The position numbers and the translations under genes were made by a program. 64,000 nucleotides of DNA from Siphonodentalium dalli (Eukaryota; Mollusca; Scaphopoda; Gadilida; Siphonodentaliidae), in NCBI GenBank assembly GCA_032622095.1, contig CP136065.1, positions 116,973,195 through 117,037,194 of the forward strand. The letters run 5' to 3'. The notes below the pieces were generated by a model that was not told the origin of the DNA, made no database searches, and saw nothing but the letters and a program-made list of their open reading frames with translations. The first letter of the stretch is position 1, and the number at the start of each line of letters is the position of its first letter. This document shows, one piece after another, positions 24,501-36,500 of this stretch.

Positions 24501-27500
24501 CAAAGATCCTCCCATGGTGGTGCCATTCCCAACCCCGCGACTCGCAAATCTTATGATTGAGTTGGAAAATAAAACTGACTAGATTGCATTGTTAGAACGC
24601 GGGAGTTACACGGGACACATTCATGCGTGGCTAATCCGAACGCTGATCACCCCCAGTAGTAGGCGATAGGCGGACAATAAATTTTAACCCTCCTGATGAC
24701 ACAAGGCCGGAGATATAATCCATATAGTTCAGTTCGGGCTTCCCTTAAGGAAAAATTTATTATAATTCTAAAAATTATATTTCCGGTTTATTAAGTGCTG
24801 TTTATTCGCACCTGTCTGGAATACGCTTGACATGGAACGCTCTTTATTCAGTCATGGTGAAGGAAAATGGGGACTAGAATAGTTGTCATCGTGAATATTT
24901 ACTAATTACATCACTATACTCCCCACTTTAACTGCAATGTTATGTATTCATAACCATGCATGACTTGTAAAATTAAACGCTCTTTATTTGGTATATGCAT
25001 TCGCTTTTTGGCGATAGGTTCGATTTGATATGCTCACGGCTGGACGCTCCATTCTTTATATTCTTTACGGGAGTTGACGTTTTTCTTAGGATGGATTCTC
25101 ATCCGTGGTTGTTTTGTTTAATGTGGGTGTTGCTTCTATTCTGAGTTGTCGTTGGTAGCTGCTGTTGGGGCCAAGTATATTCACATTGTGCTCAAAGCAT
25201 CTTTTTTCATAGTGGATGGAACAAATTATGGACCATTTCGTTGGCTACCACTTCAATAGTTTCTGATTTTGTACAATGGGCTTCCCCACAAAATCCCACC
25301 AAATGTCATGTAAATGTACATCGTTTGGAAATGAATGTAGAATAATACCAAATTGAGAGTCACTATACTGCATTTATTTGGCATTGTCAGGAATGAATGA
25401 ACGTTGTGAATATACAGGATACTCAGGGCACATATATGGAAAATTAAAGCAACATCGTGAACACGCCCCCAAATTGTTGTAAATACTCTAGTCCAAAAAT
25501 TGAGGTATTGAAATAAATATATAGTGCTATATTTTTGTCAAAACAATAACTTGCCAAACAGTACTTTATGACAAATCACCATGTGAAGAACACTCACTGG
25601 GCGATAATTAATCGCGTATACACAATGTTATTTACATGTGATCGCAGTTATTCCATTATACTCACACGCGCATGTCAATTTTGCTTTTGATATCGCCACT
25701 CAGATGACGTCATATAGGTAGACACAATTAACTCAGACTCCGATTCCGTGTTTTTAATTAGTCTACTCATATGACGTCATATGAGGATTTGCGACGGAGA
25801 TAGCCAGACAACCGGTGGAGGTATTATCTGTTTATTTATCGGCTTATTTATTACGCGATAGTTATGGGACTTGGATCTTTGTGTTCATATTAGGGGTGGC
25901 TTTCCGATAGTGTTTTGTTGTATTCATCAGGATAACAATCCTTTAAATAGTATTAATTTTGTAATACGACAGTATTGATAACGTTCTTCAACATCACATA
26001 TACGTTCCCTTGCGATTGGACCCGCATCATGGCAATCCAGTCCAATGACATAGTACATGATGAATATTGATTATATGTCATTGATTAAGCATTAATAATC
26101 AATAATCTAAGCCAGGAGGTAAGAACCTGTGGGCTAATTTTTAGCATGATAGTCCACATTAGGGACCATGTCAAATTACAAGTGGAAATTCCGCCAGTCA
26201 GAGAACGTAGTTTTATCTCCGCTCTCCTGCGCTCTCCACTCAAAATCTCCGCTCTCCGGTAAGGGAAATAGTGTAAACACATTGGAGTTTTTGTTACGTT
26301 CATCGGAGTTCTAGCAAGTTTCTGGTGGAGTTTCCGGCAGAATTTTTATTACATTATAGCAGAGTTTCGTGGGGCCAGCATAGTTTTTGTTACGTTCACC
26401 GAATTACTGCAGAGTTTCCATCAAAGTCCGCTGGATTTGAAGCGCTCACATCTAAGTTTTCCATCTAAAACTCTGTTTTACTAGGAAACACACCACATTT
26501 TTTATTATCAGTCATATATGACAAAGAAGAATTAATTCAGTCATGCTTGCACTGCAGCTTATCTACGATTTACCCCTCTGTTAACATTTTGTTTGCATTG
26601 TTTTATAATATTAGGTATTGTTTGATTAATTGGCAGTAATAATTTGTGATCGATGCACGTTCTGTTTCGATTTCGATTCCGTGCTTTATATATACACATA
26701 AACTGTGTCATTTCACTTCACTTCATCGCATTGAAGTACACTTTATTCGCATCACAGTACACTTTATTTATCACTGATTGTCATAGTATCTAAAATTCTA
26801 GCAAGTTCAGTTCACAATCTGCATATTCATCTAGTTATCATTCAATTATCACTAATTGTTAGCTCAACTTACTTTGTAAGTTTGAGCTATTGCCATTGTT
26901 CGGCATCCGTGTTTGCGTGTGTCCGTCAACAATTTCCTTTGGCGCGGGCTACAGGTCGTACCTTTGTTCTGATCTTTATGAAATGTGTCATGAATGTATA
27001 TATATACCCATAGTTACACTTCAAATGGCTGGGTTGGTATATTAAATAGTGTCTCCTACCGGAACACAAATATACAGTCTTCCTATATATTCTGAAGAAA
27101 ACTGGGGGGGGGGGGTTTGGTTGCTATGGTTCTGGTGACAGGCATGATTGGGAAGGGGCAAAACCTATTGGGATAATTTGGCAACACATGTCATGAGTTT
27201 CTATGTTATCAGTCCTTCCCAGGAGACAGTAGCGTTTTTGCTTTCTCACCGGTATGTGCTGGCAATTTTCAATTCACGGGTGCTACTATTTGCGCTCTTT
27301 CCTCTTGTTCAAATTCTTATTGTGGCTATTGCATAGTTGATTCAATTATTTAAATAATAATTTGAGTCTATTTGTATTTTGAGATTATGAAGGCTATTTT
27401 GCTCCTTTCCCATCTTGGTTCAGTTATGTGCATGGAAAAGGATGCTTGGCGGTAGTACTATCCCACAATTATATGCTGCGAACAATCCACGTTATAATCT

Positions 27501-30500
27501 TATTACAGGTGCAATTACACCCTCTTATGAGCAGCGGGAGGTATTAGGTGCTCTCTCTCTGTTTTCCTCATGGGAGGGACTGCTTCATACGCGTACCAAC
27601 AGCTTTGACAGATTTTGTCTCAGTAACTTTAATTGTGTATTAAATGAACATCATTATTAAACTGTCCTCGGTTTGTGTGCATGAACTCTTTGTCTCGCAT
27701 TGAATAAACTTATTATTCATTATCCCAGACCACACAAATATTGATTCTTGGTACCTGGTCCCTCCAGTGACAAGTCCCACCGAAAACTTAATGCTGTAGC
27801 ATGTTAGATTCCACATATATACTAGTATGACATGGCATTTCCTGTGGCATTGCTTTTTGCCGCAGCCGGTTTTGGGAACTGTCTACACGTGATTCCACCC
27901 ACGGTACAGTAAGACATTATCTGAGACCTCTTGGATGTTCGTCTGAATGAGGATCCCAATGAGAAATAACAGAAATGGTATTCCAAAGGGAGATAAGACA
28001 TTATTTATGACAAGTAACCATATTCAATGTAACATTGGTTCACACAAGCATGCTGTGTCTTCAATGCAGAGCACCAAGATTCATGAAGGGCATGGTATGA
28101 GTGTTGAAGGTATTCATTGACTAGCCAGTGTCAGCATGAATTTCAATTATATCAATGTATGTACATGTTTACAAACTTTCACAATAATACCACCCGGCTT
28201 CTCACTTCTGCACTTTTCTTCTGTCAATAATAGAGCATTAGAAGGGTAATGGTAGCATTTATATTGTCACATGCTCAAAGATTCACTGCCAAGAGACTTT
28301 CCAAATAACAGTCCAGAATTTGGCCCCTATCCTTCTATTGTTATTTTTTCGTCCCATTCTTGTAAATAGACTTCACACAAGAAACAAATGGAAAGCATTT
28401 ATATTGTCAAGTACCCCATGACCACTGCCAATAGCCTTTCCGAAAAGAGTCCAAACATGGCTCTTTTTCTATTGCCCCAATCTAAATACGATTGTCCGGC
28501 AAATTCAAAAGGCTATTCGTTTGCGCTGTCCGGACTGACCAGCGACATGAACAATTTATCAGCGGGCAGAGATCCACCCCTGTGAGAGAGTGGATCCAGA
28601 CCCCATGGCACCATATGCCCAATCACAGGGACAGCCCATGTTGCTAACTCTTGAATGTTTCGGTATAAGCAGTATTTGTCCTCTTCTCCTTAAAATTGCC
28701 TGTACAGGACCACTTAGGTAGGGGGGGAGGTTCCGTTCTATCATATGGCTTCTTCCGTTTATAACAACCTGGCTATTAAATTCCCCACGACAGTACACCA
28801 TTAGGATGCATGTACGTTGCTGAAAAATATTGAATTGTTTCTTGAACCCTTTACCCAACAGAAGGGCCCTGTGCCAATGCATTCTCTTATATATGCGAGT
28901 CGACCATAGGTCGCCTCGCATATATAAGAGAATGCATTGGCTTAACACATTAAAAATTATAAAATTGTTAAAGAATGTAAGAAAAAATGGTAAAAAGTGT
29001 TAAAAAAAGATTTTTTTTAGGCCAATGCATTCTCTTATATATGCGAGGCGACCTATGGTCGACTCGCATATATAAGAGAATGCATTGGCACAGGGCATAA
29101 CTGTAGCCATCACAATGTGGTCAATGAGCCGGTTCCAATGATATCCATATTTGTATGGTTTTATTGAGACAGACCCAAGATAATTTAGGCTGTTGCAGCT
29201 TTATTTGGCCGTTTTTGGCCGGTTTGTTGGGTAAAGGGTTAAGCAGACATATTTGGAAAGGGTCTTCCTCTAGATCAATGCATGTATCAAACTAACCTAA
29301 CAATAAAACACCTAGGTCATTCTGCTGCATGTCTGGAGACAGAGACATCATTCTGTCCTGTACCAAAGCCTGATTATGACGTAGGGTGAACAGAACAGTG
29401 CACATGTAGGGTTTAATCATATGACTACATTGTACCATACATTAGTCATGATTTCGGTTTTGGACTATTCGGATATTTCATGAAGGTTGTTTTTACAATC
29501 ATTTTGCACAATCAAAATTATTAATTTATAACCATTTGAAGGTATAGGCCGCTATTGATATATCACGTCGTTCAATCGATATGACCTGTGCGCCTCAGCT
29601 TCTCGACATCAGTTCACCGGGGAAGTGGACTGGTAGTTTACTTTCTCGGTGACTGCACTGGTCCCCTATGATCTTCAGTCATAAGAACCATCAATCAATT
29701 GTGCTTATGGCTGTTAATCATGCTATCTGAGTGGTATTGTATATATATTTAGTGATACGTTGGATCTTGACGGGGATCCCTGCTCAGGCTTCGATCATTG
29801 GGGTGAAGGGCGAGGCTTTAGTAGGGCTTTCTAGCATGATCTAATCGGGTCATTTTATATATATGTATATGATGTGTATCATGGGGTTTCTGAATGATAT
29901 CTTATGATACTTACCACAGAGACATGTGATAACAGTTCTAAGAAGGATGACAGGACCAGTTCACGTTCCCCCGATCATGTTTCGGCTGTAAGATCAATCA
30001 GTGGGGATGTGTCCAGTGGAGCAGACGAGGTACTTGGGACCCCTAGGATGTTGTGTCCCCCTGCCGGTACTAGTGGTTCTGGGCGCTAAAGCTGCCAAAA
30101 TTCGCATGCGCACAATTTGACACTGGCCAGTGGCCTTCTGCAGCTTGGCACAGGGCAGTGACCCTACATATAGAGGTAGCAAGTCAGATCCCCCTGGCCA
30201 CACATTTTTGATGCCCATTAATGTGCAGGTCGTTCTGTCACTGAGGCGGAGAGTGGGTTAGTCTCTTTGCACCCCAGGGTGTCTGAGACCTTAGAACAAA
30301 GTGAAGAAAGAAGATAAGACGTATCTTCTTCCATTATACTTGCACGGTTGGCTCGCAAACATGAATTGGATGGCACTACCTGGGATGTGCCTTCAAAAAC
30401 AATGGGGGGAGATCAGTTTGAACAATGTAAGACTCTGAATATGAGTTATTTTCATGGGCTTGCATTTTAATCCATATAGTTCGGTATGAAAGGCTCACTT

Positions 30501-33500
30501 TAGCGGAAAAATATTATTTTTATAAGTATAATTAATTTTTCCTTAAAGGCACGGTTGGCCTTAATTGTCGAAAATATTCATATTTATTCCAAACACCGTA
30601 AACAGAAAAACATTAAAACGCATACAGTTTCGTTCATATATACCATGACCATCGCGTAAACAGCATGCTATCATAAAGACTTACTATATTTTACATAAGC
30701 AAGAGCCTGATTGTGTTACAGAAGACAGCACAGTGTCACTGGCTAATCACACACAAATGATATAAACGCTCTTTATTAGTTCCATATCAGGAATTCAACA
30801 ACAAAGAACGCTCTTTATGTTTACCATCATAATATAAACAAACACCAGAAAAGTAACTTTTTATGCTTGTGTTTACATAACAATGGTCAAACAAATGACA
30901 ATAACATACTGTTTATGCAATATTTCTTATTTGTATACGGACAAAGTCTGTCTACATTTTGATGTTCTTTCTGTTTGTGGCGGTTTTTGATGGGTGGAAG
31001 TATTTTCACAGGATACCCACCGCCAAGGCCAACCGTACCTTTAAAGAGAGCCTGAATACTGAGCTATCATATGTCCCTCCCATGGCGATGCCATTCCTAA
31101 CCCACAACTCGCCAATCTCCTGATTTACTCGGAAATAAAACTGAGGAATCCAATCGAGTACAGCCGGTTATATTGGGAGCGTTCATGCGTGACTAATCCG
31201 TGCACAGGTAGATTGTGGGCGAGCAAAAGGTTAACCCTTTCCTCCTGTTGTTACAAAGCCAGAGATAAAATCCATATAGTTCAGTATTCAGGCTCTCTTT
31301 AAGGAAATATTAAATATAGTTATAAAAATAATATATCATTATACAGGGTTTCCGTTAGGGGTTCGGGGAATGGTACCCCTATTGCCACTGGGGGTATCTC
31401 AGTCCATAAAAACTGCCAATATCTACTAGTATTTAGGTAACTTTGCGACAAAACGTCAAATTAAATTCGCAGGTAAAATAAGTGTACTGACAAACTGTTT
31501 GTGCTGCCACCAACATTGGTAGAGGAAACCGTTAATGTTAAAATTATCACTACATTCATAACAACATGTTATTCAATGAAATATTCCTGAACATTATTCA
31601 GTGGCTAACATCTGGACCTCATCTACATAATCAAGAGTGTTATTTGAGAATAGAGTCACAATGTACATATTGTATGCAGACAGAATCAACCATGTGGTTT
31701 TTAGCAATGTCTGCTTTGATATCTTTCAGAATACTGCAATAATTGCTCATGTGTTTAGCCCTGAAAAGTATTTGTTCAAATGGTTCTCTAGTGGTCGGCG
31801 TTAATGGGCAAATAAAAGTATCTTCGTTTATTACGCCCTGTTGGTTTTATTTAGTGGCAGATATACACATGTGGATCGGGTAGGAAAATATATTGGAGAG
31901 GAAATTTGGATGAGGGGAAAGGGACCTTAAAAGGGGCACGCTGCCCCCATAGTAGAAACCCTGTATTATAATTAAACATGCAAATGATTTTGTAAATAGC
32001 TTGAGAGTAGTTGCTTTCTGAGAATCTTGTACTAGCCTGATAACAAGGACCAAAAGCAGTCGAGGCCTGATACACTCTCATGGATTAAATAATGATTCCA
32101 ATTATTCTTTTATAACATTTTGAGTATCTCAGTAATCCCCGACTGACATTGAACATTCTTCTTCTGACCGCCCTAGGAATTTGCCATGCTATTATTCCAG
32201 TCAGGATGCAGGTGAAGAGGCAGAACATTTATTCTGTTCATTAACATAGTTTTCACTTTATCATTTGATGCTTCCCAATTACATGTAGCTTGAAAAGATT
32301 ATTTTGGTTACGTTCGAAATATCTCTAATCAGCTACATACTCAAGGGTCCGGCGGAGAGAGCAAATAAAATAAACATGCAGACCCAAGCAACGTGCAGGG
32401 TGAAAATTCCGATAGAATTAATAAATGATTATTTGGAACACAAGAGAATGCCATTGGAATTGGCCTTGTTTTAAAATGGTATAAACTCATCAATTATCGG
32501 TCAAGCCAGACAGAATAATCTTCATAATAGAAATATATATTTCTGAATGAGGTAGTAACTGAAAAATCTGGGGTTATTTTGGGGTTCGATGATTTGCTGG
32601 AATAATAGGGTACTCTTAATTCTGTTATAGAATTCAGATCCATAGTGTTTCTGCATGATGTTTAGAATTCATTCTACATTATGGTTTTGATCAGGCGATC
32701 ATCCCAGTCACCCTGGTCTGCTTAGTTACATGAACATTGAACAAATATCATGACTTGTTTTTCAGGTTGTTATTGAAGAAGACCAGAAATTCCTTAAACT
32801 ACTAGAACTGCTAGGCATTTATCACGAGGAAGGCAGTGTACTTGTGTTCGTTGATAAGCAGGAAAATGCTGACGATCTGATGAAGGATCTACTCAAACGA
32901 ACTTATCCTTGTCTGTCGCTGCACGGTGGACAGGACCAGTACGACCGAGACAGTACGATTATGGACTTCAAAGCTGCAAATGTTAAACTATTGGTGTGTA
33001 CATTATTGTTGATTGTGATCCATCTCATCTTTATATCATGTAAAATTTTCTGATATATCATTTCAGTAATTCTTGATAGGATTATCTCCACTAGGAGCTC
33101 TTCAAAATTTAAAGATGACCATTATTATATAATTGTTGTGCGATGGACTCGAAAACGGCCAAGCCGATTTCCATGAAACTTGGTATGTGGGGGTACTTTC
33201 GGCCGGGGAGTGGCATGGGCCTATTAATTTGCCTGTGCGACGTGACCTTGACATTGAAATCGGGTCATTTCAAGGTCGAACACCCGAGTATCGCGGGATT
33301 TCGATGAAAATTAGTGACTGGGGATACTTTCGTATGGGGAGTGTCGTAAGCCTATTCGTTTGCCCGTGCGACGTGACCTTGACCTAGAAATCGGGTCAAT
33401 TCAAATTCAAATCGCGAATTTTGATGGGATTTCGACGAAATTTTATACGTAGGGTTACTTTTGTCCACTGGGTGTTTTGGACGGGTCGAGTCATGACCCT

Positions 33501-36500
33501 GACCTTGACCTTCAAAATGATCAATTCGAGGTCAAATCGGGTAAAACCGGATGGATTTCGACGGGTACTTTTGTCGGGTACTTTTGTCCGGGCTGTGTTT
33601 TGGACGGGTCAAATCATGATCCCATCTGACCTTGACCTTCAAAATGGACAATTCAAGGTCAATTCGCCGAAAAGCAGTGGGGAAATTGGGTAAAACCGGA
33701 CCTTGACCTTCAAAATGATCAATTCGAGGTCAAATCGGGTAAAACCAAATGGATTTCGACGGGTACTTTTGTCGGGTACTTTTGTCCGGGCAGTGTTTTG
33801 GACGGGTCAAATGGAAACAGTGTTTTGGACGGTTCAAATAGTGACCCCACCTGACCTTGACCTTCAAAATGGACAATTCAAGGTCAAATCGCGCAATTCG
33901 CCGAAAAGCAGAGGGGAAACAGCCCGGACGAAGTCGGGTCCACCTGCTAGTATATATATAGAGATTCCAGATGCGGTACATGCAAAAACATAGTTACTGG
34001 TACTCAACTCAAGTTTAAAAATGGGACAGTAGTTCAACCCAATGCGGATATGGACTGCAAATCACGGAACTTAATCTATATTATTATATGTTCTGGATGC
34101 CATGAGTTTTATGTGGGACAGACGGGCAAATATATATTAATGTTAGAATTATCCATTTTATATTCAGGTCATATAAACAAAACATCATCTTTCTTTGTGG
34201 TCTCTGGGTGAAACAATATGCACATGTCTGTGATATCTGTGGCTTCTACATTATAAATAATTAAATAGATATATCCGCTCTTAGCTCAGAGTTCAGTGAA
34301 ATTTGTTTACCCTCTCTTTACATGTGCCTGTCTATGCTGGTTGCAAGTAATGTTTTCGATGTGTCTGGATCTTTGTTTCTTCGTTTGTCTGTACTTGCAC
34401 ACTTCTGGTGACGTCGTTCCGGAAGTACAGAATGTAAAGAATACACATGCGCTAATTTAATATGAAATTATTGCACAGATTACATATTTAAAATCCATAT
34501 ATATGCTTAATTTACATATTTATTGGGGGGAATTTTTGTCATAAATCTTTCATATTAGAACAATTTTGAGTGTTTGCTTCTTGAAAATTAGTAAAGATGT
34601 CATGATATCACGAAGCGCATCATGACATCACAACCTCCTTCACATGCAAAACTACAGACAGGACTGCGTCGATGTCCAGACAGCTGAGACTCGTATTACT
34701 CGGGCATGCTGAATGACCTGTGAAGTATTTCTGGAAACTTTCTTTGAAGTTCAAAACATTTAAGAAAAATGCAGCTGAAATACGCATATAAATCATGTCC
34801 AGTTACACACTCTGGAATGGGGTTTTATTGAAAACTAAATTTTACTGAGGAAATATGTATGAGGAAACATGGATTAATAAAATGCCTTATTAATTATACC
34901 CCCTTTTTAGCTCAACTTTACTTTGTAAAGTTTGAGCTATTGCCATGGCTTGGTATCTGTCGTCCGTGTGTGTGTGTGCGTGATGCGTCAACGATTTCCT
35001 TTAGCACGGGCTACAGTTCGTACCTTTGGTCCGATTATTATGAAATTTGTAATGGATGTTAATATTGACATGTAGATGGGAATGAGTCGGGCAAAAAACA
35101 TGGCCGCCAGCAGCCATCTTGGATTTTACTCTTTGTATGACTAAATCCTTTAGCACGGGCTACAGTTCGTACCTTTAGTCTGATCATCATGAAATTTGTA
35201 ATGGCTGTTGAAATTAGAATGTAGATGGGAACGAGTCATTTTGGGGTCATTCGGACAAAAAATATGACCACCAGCAGCCATCTTTGATTTCAAAATTTAA
35301 TCCATTAGCACAGGCCACAGGTCGTACTGTTCGTCTGATCATCATTAAATTTGTCATGGATGTTAATATTGACATGTAGATGGGAACGAGTAATTTTGGG
35401 GTCATTCGGCCAAAAAATATGGCCGCCAGCAGCCATCTTGGATTTTACTCTTTGTATGACTAAATTCTTTAGCACAGGCTACAGGTCGTACCTTTAGTCT
35501 GACCATCATAAAATTTGTCATGGATGTTAACAATGACATGTAGATGGGAACGAGTCATTTTGGGGTCATTCGGCCGAAAAACATGGCCGCCAGCAGCCAT
35601 CTTGGATTTTACTCTTTGTATGACTAAATTCTTTAGCACAGGCTACAGGTCGTACCTTTAGTCTGACCATCATAAAATTTGTCATGGATGTTAACAATGA
35701 CATGTAGATGGGAACGAGTCATTTTGGGGTCATTCGGCCGAAAAACATGGCCGCCAGCAGCCATCTTGGATTTTACTCTTTGTATGACTAAATCATTTAG
35801 CACGCGCTACAGGTCGTACTTTTAGTCTGATTATCATAAAATTTGTCATGAATGTTAATAATGACATGTAGATGGGAACGAGTCATTTTGGGGTCATTCG
35901 GCCGAAAAACATGGCCGCCAGCAGCCATCTTGGATTTTACTCTTTGTATGACTAAATTCTTTAGCACAGGCTACAGGTCGTACCTTTAGTCTGACCATCA
36001 TAAAATTTGTCATGGATGTTAACAATGACATGTAGATGGGAACGAGTCATTTTGGGGTCATTCGGCCGAAAAACATGGCCGCCAGCAGCCATCTTGGATT
36101 TTACTCTTTGTATGACTAAATCATTTAGCACGCGCTACAGGTCGTACTTTTAGTCTGATTATCATAAAATTTGTCATGAATGTTAATAATGACATGTAGA
36201 TGGGAACGAGTCATTTTGGGGTCATTCGGCCAAAAACATGGCCACCAGAAGCCATCTTGGATTTTACTCTTTGTATGACTAAATCATTTAGAACAGGCTA
36301 CAGGTCGTACCTTTAGTGTGATCATCATAAATTTTTTTATGGCTGTTGAAATTGTAATGTAGATGTGAACGAGTCATTTTGGGGTCATTCGGATGAAAAA
36401 CATGGCCGCTGGTGGCCATCTTTGATTTCAAAATTCAATCCATTAGCACGGGTTACAGGTCGTACTGTTCGTCTGATCATCATGAAATTTGTCATGGATG

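Larger units (their letters stand above)
11729..24783. mobile_element. DIRS-like element E1 (middle of the nest)
   Basis: The left end ATTTTTCCGCCAAGGAAAGC is at 11729. The inverted ITR runs at 24560-24760 and shares CCTCCTGATGACACAAGGCC, ATTCATGCGTGGCTAATCC and GACAATAAATTTTAACC with the left arm. The ICR at 24404-24500 has a first half that matches the reverse complement of the left end in 36 of 37 bases. Its second half, including TTTTTAGAATTATTATTAAT, is the complement of the right terminus down to its last bases at about 24783. This is the most complete ICR of the three. The interior is decayed. E2 is inserted in it at about 15.88 kb and a hAT-type element at 21605. Confidence 0.68.
9727..31335. 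mobile_element. DIRS-like element E3 (outermost of a three-level nest)
   Basis: The left end TTTTTCCGCTAAAGTGAGCC starts about 9727. The inverted right end finishes about 31335. The left ITR segment GGATTATATCTCTGGCTTTG (9767 on) is inverted at 31254-31273. An internal complementary region lies at 30468-30542 plus 31045-31068. Its first half is the reverse complement of the left terminus (38 of 40 bases) and its second half of the right terminus. That joined-ends arrangement is the diagnostic feature of DIRS-type elements. The ICR is split by a TTAA-flanked MITE. No intact RT, RNase H or tyrosine recombinase ORF is visible, so the copy is dead or non-autonomous. E1 is inserted in it. Confidence 0.65.

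Noticed and set aside
9597-32765. Host genes in the 23-kb intron
   Set aside because: All coding-like stretches fall inside the DIRS-like elements, recur between copies and are frame-broken.
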